The notes below the pieces were generated by a model, which was not told the origin of the DNA, searched no databases, and was given only the letters and a program-made list of their open reading frames with translations. Positions 8,420 to 17,074 of a stretch of DNA of 64,000 nucleotides are shown here, one piece after another (position 1 is the first letter of the stretch; each line of letters starts with the position of its first letter). The stretch is from Streptomyces sp. Tu 3180 (lineage in GTDB: Bacteria; Actinomycetota; Actinomycetes; Streptomycetales; Streptomycetaceae), in NCBI RefSeq assembly GCF_009852415.1, contig NZ_WOXS01000002.1, positions 496,001 through 560,000 on the forward strand, in the 5' to 3' direction. The position numbers and the translations under genes were made by a program.

Positions 8420-11400
8420 CCGCCCTCGACCTGGGACCGCAGACGCCCGTGCTGCGCCCCGACGGGCACGGGGACGTGCTCCCCCTGACCGACTCCCAGC
8501 GCAGCCTGCTCTTCATCCAGGAGGCCGCCGCCCGCAAGGACCTGTACAACAACAGCTTCCGCATCGTCTTCGACGGAACGCCGGACGCCGACGCCATGCG
8601 GACCGCCCTGGAGCGGCTGGTGCTGGTGCAGCCGGCGCTGCGCACCGAGTTCCACGCCGGCCCGGACGGCCCCGGCGCCCGCATCGCGCGGGCGGTCGCG
8701 CTGCCGTGGGAGGTCGTCGGGCACGACGGCGGCGCGGTGCCGTGGGAGACCTGGCTGGAGGAGCGGACCGAGGAGTTCGTGCGGCTGCCGCTGGACCTGT
8801 CCCGGGCCCCGCTGTGCCGGTTCCGGCTGCTGACGTCCGCGCCGGGCGCGCCCGCCCGGTCGGCCCTGCTGGTGACGGTGCACCACACCGTCAGCGACGG
8901 GGTGTCGGTACGGGTCCTCGTCGACGAGATCAGCGCCGGGTACCGGCAGGCCCTGGGCCGCGCCGCCGCCGAGGGCGACGAGGACCCGGCGGTGCTGGCC
9001 CTGGCGCGCGAGCGCTCGCTGCGCGCGGAGCTCGCGGCGCAGTGCGCGGCGGCGCGGGCGGCGGTGGCCGCCGGGGACGCCGACGCGCTCGCCGGACCGC
9101 TGGCCGGCGTGGCCCCCACCACGCTGTACCCGGTGCCCGGCCGTCCGCAGGACACCGCCCACCGGGCCGAGCGGTTGCGCGTGCTGCTCGACCGGCCGGA
9201 GCGGGCGCGCGTCGAGCGGGCGGCCCGGGACCTCGGCACCACGCCGTACGAGCTGCTGCTGGCCTGCTACGCGCTGCTGCTCGGCGACTACGCCGGCACC
9301 GGGGACGTCCTGGTGGGCAGCCCGTTCGCCACCCGGCGCACGGTGGCCTCGCACCAGCTGTGCGGGTTCTTCGTCAACACGCTGCCCATGGCGCTGCCCG
9401 CCCGCGACGTGCCGTTCCAGGCGCACTGCCGTGAGGTGTCGGCGACGGTGCGCGGGACCCGCGCCCGGCAGTCGGTGCCGTTCGACGCCCTGGTGACGCG
9501 GCTGGCCCCGGAGCGTTCGAGCAACCGCAACCCGGTCTTCCAGTGCATGTTCGCCATGCAGGACGAGCTGCGCACCCGGGTGGCGCTCATGCCGTGGATC
9601 GAGGGGCGGGTCGAGATCCTGGAGAACGGCTCGGCCAAGTTCGACCTCTGGCTGGGCGCGACGGCGGTCGAGGACGGCCTGCGGATCGAGCTGGACTACG
9701 ACCGGGACCTGCTGCCCGCGTCCTACGCGCAGCGCTTCCTGGCCGAGTACCGGGAGCTGCTGCTGCGCGCCGTCGAGGCGCCGTCGGCGGGCACCGGGAG
9801 CCTGCTGGCCGGGCTGAGCGCGCGGCGCGGCGCGATCGCCCGTGCCCTGCGGCGGGGCGCCGACGGGCGGACCGACGCGCCGGGCGGGCTGCTCGGCCTG
9901 GTGCGCGAGGCCGCGCGCCGCCACCCCGGCGCCGTCGCCGTGCGGCAGCCGGGCGGCGCCGAGGTGACCTACGCGGAGCTGCTGCGGCGCACCGAGCGGA
10001 CCGCGACCGGGCTCGCCGGGCGCGGTGTGGGCCGCGGCGACACCGTGGCGGTCGTCCCGGGCGACCTGGTGGAGACGGTGGTGGCGATGCTCGCCGTGCT
10101 GTGGCGCGGGGCGGCGTACCTGCCGCTGGACACCTCGCTGCCCGCCGAACGGCTGGCCTACATGATCGAGCAGTCCGGGTGCCGCTTCACGGTCGGCGAC
10201 CGGGACGCGGTGCCGGACGGGCCGCCGCGCGCCACCCCGGCGCGGCTGGAGGCCGAGGCCGGCACGGCGCAGGCGCCGGACGCGGCGGACGGCACGGACC
10301 CCGTGTACATCATGTTCACCTCCGGCTCGACCGGCCGCCCCAAGGGCGTGCACATGGGACAGGGTCCCCTGGTGAACCTGCTGCACTGGCAGCTGCGCGA
10401 GCTGCGGATGGGCCCGGACAGCCGGTTCCTGCAGTACGCGCCCCTCGGCTTCGACGTCTCCTACCAGGAGATCTTCCCGACCCTCGCCTGCGGCGGGACG
10501 GTGGTCGGACTCGGCGCGCTGGACCGCAGGGACCTGACGGCCGTGGCCCGGCTCGCCGAGCGGGAGGAGCTGACCCACGTCTACCTGCCGGTCGCGGTGG
10601 CCGGCGCGTTCGCCGGCGCGGTCGAGGAGGCCGGGCTGACCCTGCCCACCGTGCGCCACGTCTGCGTCTCCGGGGAGCAGCTGAACCTGGACGAGCGGCT
10701 GCGGCGGCTGCTGGTCCGGGACACCGGACGCGAGCTGGTCAACCTCTACGGCCCGACCGAGACGACCGCGGTCACCTGGCACGTGGTGCGCGGCGACGAC
10801 CTGCCCGCCCACGACCACGTCCCCGTGGGCCGTCCGGTGCCGGGCGTGGACGCCCACCTGCTCACCCCCGACGGCCGCGACGTGCCGCCGGGCGCGGTGG
10901 GCGAGCTCTACCTGGGCGGCGTGTGCCCGGCGGTGGGCTACGTCAACGACCCCGAGCGCACCGCGGCGGCGTTCCTGCCCGCGCCGGACGCGCCGTCCGG
11001 GTCCGGCGCCCGTGTCTACCGCACCGGTGACCTGGCCCTGCTCGCGGAGGACGGCGCCCTGGTGTTCCTCGGCCGCCGGGACGCGCAGGTCAAGGTGCGC
11101 GGGCACCGGGTGGAGCTGGGCGAGCTGGAGTCCGCGGCGGAGCGCCTGCCCGAGGTGGGCGAGGCGGTGGCGGCGGTGACCGGCACCGGCGAACAGGCCG
11201 CCCTGTGCCTGTTCCTGCGGCCGGCCGGCCAGGCACAGCCCCAGGAGCCGGACGTCCGGGCCCACCTGGAGCGGATCCTGCCCTCCTACATGCTCCCGCG
11301 GCACGTGCGGCTGATCGACGCGGTGCCGCTGACGCCGAACGGCAAGGTCGACCGCACCGCCCTGACGACCGCGCTCCAGGCGGGCCGGCTGCGGGCCGCC

Positions 11401-11655
11401 CGGCCGGACGGGGCCGCGTCCGGCTGGGAGCCGACCGGGACCGAGCGGATGATCCGCGACCTGTGGGCGACGCTGCTCGGCAGCGCGCCGAGCGGCCCCG
11501 ACGAGTCCTTCTTCGCCCTGGGCGGCAACTCCTTCGACGTGCTGAAGCTGATCGCGGCGCTGCGCGAGACCACGGACCGGCCCCCGACGGTCGGTGACTT
11601 CTTCCGCCGGCCGACCGTCCGGGCGCTCGCCGCCCACGTGGACGGGGGTGCCTGA
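8416..11655 (+). CDS. Single-module NRPS: condensation-adenylation-PCP
   Basis: The protein has 1,079 residues from GTG 8416. The condensation domain (about 15-440) has the catalytic motif HHTVSDG at 156-162. The adenylation domain (about 480-985) has TSGSTGRPKG near residue 636, the pocket start FDVSYQE near 679, NLYGPTE, the hinge YRTGDLA, and catalytic Lys in TPNGKVDR. The PCP has its Ser at 1039 in GGNSFDVL. There is no epimerase, methyltransferase or thioesterase domain. The pocket begins D-V-S-Y-Q, which does not give a confident amino-acid call by eye. It would join its own amino acid to an acyl or aminoacyl group presented on another carrier, perhaps the ACP just upstream. No MbtH-like partner gene is present in the window. 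Confidence 0.88.
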   Translation: MTALDLGPQTPVLRPDGHGDVLPLTDSQRSLLFIQEAAARKDLYNNSFRIVFDGTPDADAMRTALERLVLVQPALRTEFHAGPDGPGARIARAVALPWEVVGHDGGAVPWETWLEERTEEFVRLPLDLSRAPLCRFRLLTSAPGAPARSALLVTVHHTVSDGVSVRVLVDEISAGYRQALGRAAAEGDEDPAVLALARERSLRAELAAQCAAARAAVAAGDADALAGPLAGVAPTTLYPVPGRPQDTAHRAERLRVLLDRPERARVERAARDLGTTPYELLLACYALLLGDYAGTGDVLVGSPFATRRTVASHQLCGFFVNTLPMALPARDVPFQAHCREVSATVRGTRARQSVPFDALVTRLAPERSSNRNPVFQCMFAMQDELRTRVALMPWIEGRVEILENGSAKFDLWLGATAVEDGLRIELDYDRDLLPASYAQRFLAEYRELLLRAVEAPSAGTGSLLAGLSARRGAIARALRRGADGRTDAPGGLLGLVREAARRHPGAVAVRQPGGAEVTYAELLRRTERTATGLAGRGVGRGDTVAVVPGDLVETVVAMLAVLWRGAAYLPLDTSLPAERLAYMIEQSGCRFTVGDRDAVPDGPPRATPARLEAEAGTAQAPDAADGTDPVYIMFTSGSTGRPKGVHMGQGPLVNLLHWQLRELRMGPDSRFLQYAPLGFDVSYQEIFPTLACGGTVVGLGALDRRDLTAVARLAEREELTHVYLPVAVAGAFAGAVEEAGLTLPTVRHVCVSGEQLNLDERLRRLLVRDTGRELVNLYGPTETTAVTWHVVRGDDLPAHDHVPVGRPVPGVDAHLLTPDGRDVPPGAVGELYLGGVCPAVGYVNDPERTAAAFLPAPDAPSGSGARVYRTGDLALLAEDGALVFLGRRDAQVKVRGHRVELGELESAAERLPEVGEAVAAVTGTGEQAALCLFLRPAGQAQPQEPDVRAHLERILPSYMLPRHVRLIDAVPLTPNGKVDRTALTTALQAGRLRAARPDGAASGWEPTGTERMIRDLWATLLGSAPSGPDESFFALGGNSFDVLKLIAALRETTDRPPTVGDFFRRPTVRALAAHVDGGA

Positions 11656-11658
11656 GCG

Positions 11659-13215
11659 ATGGCGGGAAGGACGGACATGACGACGGCCCTGGACGCGATC
11701 GGGGAGCGGGTCCGGCGCACCCCGGACCGTACGGCGGTGATCTGCGCCGACGCCCGGCTCAGCTACCGCCGGCTGTGGGACGGCGCGCGGGCCGTGGCGC
11801 GGGCGCTGGCCGCGCGGGGCCCGGCCCGGGGCTCCGTGGTGGGGGTGCTGGGCCCGGGCAACGAGCACTTCATGACCGCCGTCCTCGGCTGCTGGCTGGC
11901 CGGGGCGTCCTGGACGCCGGTGGACCCGGCGTGGCCCGAGGAGCGGCAGCGGCACGTGCTCGCGGACACCGGCGCACCGCTGGTCCTGGCCACCGACGGG
12001 TCCGCCGCACCGGACCGGCTGCACGGGACTCCGGTCCTCCCCGTGGCCGGGGCGATCGCCTCCGGCACACCGGACGACGGCACACCGGACGACGGCGCGC
12101 CGCCCGGCCGGCCCGGCCCCGACGACCAGGCGTACGTGATCTACACCTCCGGTTCGACGGGCGCCCCGAAGGGCGTGTGCGTGGACCACGGGGCGCTGGC
12201 GGCGCACCTGGCCGGCGCGGTGGAGGCGTACGGTCTCGCCGACGACGACGTGCTGCTCTCCTTCTCGGCGCCCGCCTTCGACGCCACCGTCATGGAGATG
12301 TGGGCGGGTCTGGTGGCCGGGGGCACCGTGCTGCTGCGCGGTTCCGCCCTGTGGACCGGCCCGCAGCTGTTCGCCCGGGTCGCCGAGCACGGTGTCACCT
12401 ACGTGGGCTGCACCACCGCCTACTTCGAGACGTTCTTCGGCGAGGAGCTGACGGCGCGTGACGTGGAGCTGCTGAGCGGGCTGCGCGCCGTCTTCTTCGG
12501 CGGGGAGGCGCCCAGCGCCGCCGTGGTGCGGCGGTGGGCGGCCGGACCGCTGGGCCATGTGCCGCTGTGCAACGGCTACGGCCCCACCGAGGCGGTGATC
12601 GCCGCCACCCGCTACTGGATCCGGCAGGGCTGGGACGGCGGCGACCAGGTGCCCATCGGCACCTGCGTGCCGGGGCACGAGGCGGTGGTGCTGGACGACG
12701 AGGGCCGCGAGGTGCCCCCGGGCGCCGGCGGCGAACTGTACCTGGGCGGCAGGTGCGTGGCGCGCGGCTACCTCAACCGCCCGGACCTGACGGCCGAACG
12801 CTTCGTCCGGCTCCCGGGGCGCGAGGGCGTGTGGTACCGCACGGGCGACCTGGTGTCCCGGAACGGCGAGGACCTGGTGTTCGTGGGGCGCGTCGACCGG
12901 CAGGTGAAGATCCGCGGCTTCCGGATCGAGCCGGAGGAGATCGAGGTGGTGCTGCGCGGCCTCGCGCGGGTGCGCGGCGCGGTGGTCGGCGTCGGCAGGG
13001 GCCCCGGCGGCCGGGACCGGCTGGAGGCGCACGTCGTGCCGGAGGACCGCGCGGTGCCGGCGGACGTCTTCACCGCCCGGGTGCGGCAGGAGCTGCGCGA
13101 ACGGCTGCCCGTCTACATGGTCCCCGAAGTGATCAGGGTCCTGGACGAGTTGCCGCTCGGCGCGACCGGCAAGGTCGACCGGGCGAAGGTGCTGGCGGGG
13201 ACGGGGGGAGCATGA
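11659..13215 (+). CDS. Stand-alone NRPS adenylation domain
   Basis: The protein has 518 residues and is a complete free A domain without a carrier. Motifs are YTSGSTGAPKG near residue 162, pocket start AFDATVMEMW, NGYGPTE, YRTGDLV and the catalytic Lys in GATGKVDR. It must load an amino acid on one of the free ACPs. In vicenistatin-type pathways a similar free A domain (VinM) adds a protecting alanine to the amino starter, so this is one possible role. ATG 11659 is three bases after the NRPS stop. ATG 11677 has a better ribosome-binding site (GGAAGGA) and may be the true start, giving 512 residues. The stop overlaps the SDR start. Confidence 0.85.
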   Translation: MAGRTDMTTALDAIGERVRRTPDRTAVICADARLSYRRLWDGARAVARALAARGPARGSVVGVLGPGNEHFMTAVLGCWLAGASWTPVDPAWPEERQRHVLADTGAPLVLATDGSAAPDRLHGTPVLPVAGAIASGTPDDGTPDDGAPPGRPGPDDQAYVIYTSGSTGAPKGVCVDHGALAAHLAGAVEAYGLADDDVLLSFSAPAFDATVMEMWAGLVAGGTVLLRGSALWTGPQLFARVAEHGVTYVGCTTAYFETFFGEELTARDVELLSGLRAVFFGGEAPSAAVVRRWAAGPLGHVPLCNGYGPTEAVIAATRYWIRQGWDGGDQVPIGTCVPGHEAVVLDDEGREVPPGAGGELYLGGRCVARGYLNRPDLTAERFVRLPGREGVWYRTGDLVSRNGEDLVFVGRVDRQVKIRGFRIEPEEIEVVLRGLARVRGAVVGVGRGPGGRDRLEAHVVPEDRAVPADVFTARVRQELRERLPVYMVPEVIRVLDELPLGATGKVDRAKVLAGTGGA

Positions 13216-13997
13216 GCACCGCCACCGCGGCGGCCCCGGCCGGCGCCTCCCCGGCCGGGGCCGGCTCCCTGGCCCTGGTCAGCGGCGGCACCCGGGGCAT
13301 CGGACGCGCCCTGTCCGAGCGCCTGGCCCGCCGCGGCCACCGGGTGGTCGCCCTGTACGTCTCCGACGAGAAGGCCGCCCGCGCCACCGAGGACGACCTC
13401 GGCCCCGCCGTCCGGGCCGTCCGCGCCGACGTCACCGACGCCGGCGCCGTGGCCGCCGCCGTGGCGGACGCCGTGGAGCGGTACGGCCCGCCGGGGGTCG
13501 TGGTCAACAACGCGGGCGTCAACATCGACAAGCCCTTCCTGGAGAGCACCCCCGCCGAGTGGGACACGGTGATCGGCACCAGCCTCTTCGGCGCCCTGAA
13601 CCTCACCCACGCGTGCGCCCCGCACATGCTGGACGGGCCCGGTGGCAGCGTCGTCAACATCGGCGCGACGACCGGGCTGCGCCCCCGCACGGACGGGGCC
13701 GCCTACTGCGCCGCCAAGGCGGCCCTGCTGCACCTCACCAAGTGCCTGGCCCTGGAACTGGCGCCGAGGGTCCGGGTCAACTGCCTCATCCCCGGCTTCA
13801 CCTGGACCGACGAGGTCGTCACCCGGTTCCGCCTGGACGACGACGCGGCACGCGAAGCGGTGCTGCGCCAGATCCCGCAAGGACGAATCGCCTCCACCGC
13901 CGAGATCGCCGACGCCCTGGAGTTCCTCGTGGACTCCCGCAGCTCGTACGTCACCGGGCAGAAGCTGATCGTCGACGGCGGCCAATTCATGTGGTAG
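13212..13997 (+). CDS. Short-chain dehydrogenase/reductase, FabG-like, with Ser-to-Ala at the catalytic serine position
   Basis: The protein has 261 residues of a classical SDR. The cofactor loop is SGGTRGIG, the structural motif NNAG, and the catalytic Tyr165 and Lys169 lie in AAYCAAK. Aligning with FabG, where the Ser is 13 residues before the Tyr, places Ala152 at the serine position (NIGATTG); Thr153 or Thr154 might take over. It may reduce or oxidise a carrier-bound intermediate, with the neighbouring ProA homologue handling an aldehyde. ATG 13212 overlaps the upstream stop as ATGA. The long open frame reading through from 12534 is out-of-frame shadow of the A domain. Confidence 0.85.
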   Translation: MSTATAAAPAGASPAGAGSLALVSGGTRGIGRALSERLARRGHRVVALYVSDEKAARATEDDLGPAVRAVRADVTDAGAVAAAVADAVERYGPPGVVVNNAGVNIDKPFLESTPAEWDTVIGTSLFGALNLTHACAPHMLDGPGGSVVNIGATTGLRPRTDGAAYCAAKAALLHLTKCLALELAPRVRVNCLIPGFTWTDEVVTRFRLDDDAAREAVLRQIPQGRIASTAEIADALEFLVDSRSSYVTGQKLIVDGGQFMW

Positions 13998-14003
13998 GGA
14001 GTC

Positions 14004-15278
14004 ATGATCGAAGAAGCCGCCCGAGCGGCACGCGAGGCCAGTGTGCAGGCGCCCCCCGTGGGTGCCCCGGCCTACCGGGAGTACTGCCTGCGCCTGGCGG
14101 ACCAGCTGCGCGCCCGCTGGCCGCGGATCCGCAAGGCCAACGAGGAGGACGTCGCCGCCGCCGAGCGCCGCGGCCTGCCGCCCACGCTGGTGGACCGGCT
14201 GCGCCTGCGCGACGCCCACCTGGAGGTGGCGGTCCGGCTGACCGAGCAGGTGCACGAGGCGCTGCCGCAGGTCACCGCGCCCGGCCCGGAGAGCCCGGTG
14301 GGCACCTGGGGCAGCCGCCGGCAGGTGCGCAAGCCCCTCGGCGTCGTCCTCATGGTGTACGAGGCCCGGCCGACGGCCACCGTCGAGGGCGCCCTGCTGT
14401 GCGTCGCCACCGGCAACGCCGTGCTGCTGCGCGGCGGCAAGGAGATCGCGGCGACCAACGCCGAGCTGGGCGAGGCGATCCGCGCCGCCTGCGCGCAGGC
14501 AGGGCTGCCCGAGGCGCTGGCCACGGTGCTGGACGACCCGGACCGGTCCCAGCTGCGCTGGCTCCTGGCCCGGCCGGACGTCGTCGACGTCCTCGTCCCC
14601 CGGGGCGGGCCGTCGCTCGTCGACTACTGCCGCACCGCGAGCACCCTGCCGGTCATCGCCAGCGGCGGCGGGGTCAACCACCTGTTCGTGCACGCCAGCG
14701 CCGACCTGCCGCTGGCCGCGTCGCTCGCCCTCAACAGCAAGATGACCGAGCCGACCGCCTGCAACGCCCTGGAACTGGTCCTGGTCGAGCGGGCCGTGGC
14801 CGGCGCGTTCACGGCACACCTGCGCGAGGCGGCCCGCCGCTGGGAGGGACCGGTGACGCTGCGCACCGACCCGGCCCTGCCGCCCCTGCCCGACCCGGAG
14901 GGCGCGGCCGCCGACGGCCTGCGCGAAGAGCCGCTGGCCGAGCACGACTTCGGCCGCGAGGTGCTGGAGCCCGCGATCGGCGTCCACGTCGTCGACGGCC
15001 TGGACGCGGCGGTGGCCCACGTGCGCCGCCACGGCTCCGGGCACACCGAGGGCATCGTCGCCACCGACGAGGCGGCCGTGGCGGCCTACACCGGCGCGGT
15101 GGACGCCGCCGCGCTGATCGTCAACGGCTCCCTGCGCCTGCACGACGGCCCGACCATGGGGCTGGGCCCCGAACTGTCCATCTCCACCGGCCGACTGCAC
15201 GTGCGCGGCCCGGTCGCCCTCGGCTCGCTGCTGACCACCCAGTGGGTGGTCCGGGCCCGCGGCACCCTGCGCACCTGA
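14004..15278 (+). CDS. Glutamate-5-semialdehyde dehydrogenase (ProA) homologue
   Basis: The protein has 424 residues, the normal size of gamma-glutamyl phosphate reductase. The active-site Cys253 lies in NSKMTEPTACN, and the NADPH-binding region and the C-terminal DGPTMGLGPELSISTGR signature are conserved. ProA normally reduces gamma-glutamyl phosphate to glutamate semialdehyde on the way to proline. No glutamate 5-kinase (ProB) is in the window, so its substrate may be delivered by primary metabolism or be a different acyl phosphate or thioester. Position inside the operon between an SDR and an ACP implies a pathway-specific paralogue. It could supply semialdehyde/pyrroline carboxylate to the prolyl-AMP-ligase-like enzyme downstream (22481). 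Confidence 0.8.
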   Translation: MIEEAARAAREASVQAPPVGAPAYREYCLRLADQLRARWPRIRKANEEDVAAAERRGLPPTLVDRLRLRDAHLEVAVRLTEQVHEALPQVTAPGPESPVGTWGSRRQVRKPLGVVLMVYEARPTATVEGALLCVATGNAVLLRGGKEIAATNAELGEAIRAACAQAGLPEALATVLDDPDRSQLRWLLARPDVVDVLVPRGGPSLVDYCRTASTLPVIASGGGVNHLFVHASADLPLAASLALNSKMTEPTACNALELVLVERAVAGAFTAHLREAARRWEGPVTLRTDPALPPLPDPEGAAADGLREEPLAEHDFGREVLEPAIGVHVVDGLDAAVAHVRRHGSGHTEGIVATDEAAVAAYTGAVDAAALIVNGSLRLHDGPTMGLGPELSISTGRLHVRGPVALGSLLTTQWVVRARGTLRT

Positions 15279-15356
15279 CCGTCGCGCCCCCTCCCCGACG
15301 CATCCCTCCTCCATCCGGCCCGCGCACCGTCCCGGGCCGAGAAGGGCTCATCCCCC

Positions 15357-15671
15357 ATGTCCAGCGAATCCCCCGTGTCCACCGCACCGCCCGCCTCCAC
15401 CGCGCCGGACCGCGACCGCATCGCCGCCGCCGTGCGGCGCCTGGTCGTCACCGAGTCCCGGCTGTCCGTGGACCCCGCCACGATCTCCGAGGACGAACCG
15501 CTCAACGGCCCCCTGCTGAAGGTCAACTCCCTGGGTTTCCTGGGCATGCTCATCCGCCTGGAGGACGACCTCGGCCTGGCCCTGCCCGACGACCTGTTCG
15601 TGGGCCGCAGCTTCGCCACCGTGCGCGACCTGATCGACCTGGTCGCCACCGCCGCGGAGACCGCGCGATGA
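15357..15671 (+). CDS. Acyl carrier protein with NSLG phosphopantetheine motif
   Basis: The protein has 104 residues. A Ser/Pro/Ala-rich N-terminal tail of about 18 residues precedes the carrier fold. The attachment site is Ser58 in KVNSLGFL, with Asn in place of the usual Asp. The downstream helix (LEDDLGLALPDDLF) is typical. A GAGAAGGG ribosome-binding site precedes ATG 15357. Its TGA overlaps the ATG of the TrpB-like gene, which suggests that this carrier and that enzyme are functionally paired. Confidence 0.8.
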   Translation: MSSESPVSTAPPASTAPDRDRIAAAVRRLVVTESRLSVDPATISEDEPLNGPLLKVNSLGFLGMLIRLEDDLGLALPDDLFVGRSFATVRDLIDLVATAAETAR

Positions 15672-17074
15672 GCGCGCCCGTCACCGAGCGCGTCACCGCG
15701 CGGCCCGCCGCCCCCGCCACCCCGGTGCCGGCGCGCTGGCGCAGCGTCCTGCCGCACCTGGACACCGCCCTGCCCGCCGACCTGCCGCCGGAGAACCCGG
15801 CGTCCGGCTCCGGCATCCACATCAACCTGCCGATGGAGCTGATGCGGCAGAGCCTGCAGCCCCGGGAGTTCTGGGACATCCCGCAGGAGGTGGCCGAGGC
15901 CTACCGCTCGTTCCGGCCCACGCCGCTGTGGCGGGCCCGCGGCTTCGAGCGGGCGGTCGGCGCCCGCGTCCCGGTCTGGGTCAAGTACGAGGGCGGCAAC
16001 ATCTCCGGCAGCCACAAGCTCAACACGGCGCTCGCCCAGGCCTACTACTACAAGCGGGCCGGGGTGACCGAGCTGGTCACCGGCACCGGCGCCGGCCAGT
16101 GGGGCACGGCGATGGCCGCGGCCTGCGCGATGTTCGGCCTGCGCTGCACGGTCTTCATGGTGGGCTCCAGCCTGGCCAAGAAGCCCTACCGGGGCGTGCT
16201 GATGCGGATGCTCGGCGCGCGGGTGCACGCCAGCCCCAGCGACCTGACCTCGGTGGCCGCCGCCGACGACGGCAGCCAGGGCAACAGCCTCTCGCTGGCC
16301 ATCGGCGAGGCCGTCGAGTACGCCCAGACGCACGACGGGGCCGCGTTCTGCATCGGCAGCGGCGAGACGTACAGCATCCTGCACCAGTCGGTCATCGGCC
16401 TGGAGAGCGAGGAGCAGCTCGCCGCCGCGGGCACCTCGGTGGACGCCGTGGTGGGCGCGGTCGGGGCCGGCTCCAACTTCGGCGGCACCGCCCTGCCGTT
16501 CCTCGCCTCCGCCCGGGCGGCCGGCGCCCGGCCGCCGCGCCTGGTGGCGGCCGAGTCCGCCGCCTCGCCCAAGCTGAGCAGGGGCGTGTACGCGTACGAC
16601 AAGACCGACGCGACGGGCACCGGGCCCCGCGAGGCGATGTACACCATCGGCAGCGACTACCGCATCCCCGACTCGCACTCGGGCGGGCTGCGCTACCACG
16701 GCGCCGCCAAGCTCGTCTCGGCGCTGCGGCACTCCGGTGACGTGGAGGCGGTGGCCGTCGGCCAGGTCGAGGCCCTGGAGGCGGGCCGCCGGTTCACGCT
16801 GTCGGAGGCGGTGCTGCCCGCCCCCGAGTCGGGGCACGCGCTCGCCGTGGCGGCCCGGCTCGCCGGCGGGGACGAGGCACGCGACCTCCCCCGGGGCGTG
16901 CTGGTCTGCCTGAGCGGCCACGGCTACCTCGACCTCGGCGCCTACCAGCAGCTGCTGGCCGGGGAGCTGGCGGACAGCGCGCCCGACCCCGCGGGACTGC
17001 GGGAGGCGGTGCGCGGTCTGCCCCGCGTCGGCGACGCGCCGGGCACGGACGGGGCGGCGGGAGGCACGGCATGA
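15668..17074 (+). CDS. TrpB-like PLP-dependent enzyme (fold type II)
   Basis: The protein has 468 residues. PLP-binding Lys117 lies in GSHKLNTA, the glutamate-containing loop is TGTGAGQWG, and the phosphate-binding region is AVGAGSNFGG. These match the TrpB2 type of tryptophan synthase beta chain, which is longer than TrpB1 and often works without TrpA. Such enzymes catalyse beta-replacement or elimination on serine-like substrates. Between an ACP and a BtrH-type acyltransferase, it may act on a free or carrier-linked amino acid to form a C-C, C-N or C-S bond or a dehydroamino acid; this is inference. The start is ATG 15668 in an ATGA overlap, and the stop overlaps the next gene in the same way. 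Confidence 0.8.
   Translation: MSAPVTERVTARPAAPATPVPARWRSVLPHLDTALPADLPPENPASGSGIHINLPMELMRQSLQPREFWDIPQEVAEAYRSFRPTPLWRARGFERAVGARVPVWVKYEGGNISGSHKLNTALAQAYYYKRAGVTELVTGTGAGQWGTAMAAACAMFGLRCTVFMVGSSLAKKPYRGVLMRMLGARVHASPSDLTSVAAADDGSQGNSLSLAIGEAVEYAQTHDGAAFCIGSGETYSILHQSVIGLESEEQLAAAGTSVDAVVGAVGAGSNFGGTALPFLASARAAGARPPRLVAAESAASPKLSRGVYAYDKTDATGTGPREAMYTIGSDYRIPDSHSGGLRYHGAAKLVSALRHSGDVEAVAVGQVEALEAGRRFTLSEAVLPAPESGHALAVAARLAGGDEARDLPRGVLVCLSGHGYLDLGAYQQLLAGELADSAPDPAGLREAVRGLPRVGDAPGTDGAAGGTA

Noticed and set aside
8062..13032. 1,656-codon open frame on the minus strand
   Set aside because: It is antisense to the ACP, NRPS and A-domain genes, which have clear motifs. Its translation is Arg/Gly/His-rich without domains, typical of GC-rich shadow frames.
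12534..13211. N-terminal extension of the SDR into the A-domain region
   Set aside because: It is out of frame with the A domain and the translation is low complexity; ATG 13212 fits the SDR start and an ATGA overlap.
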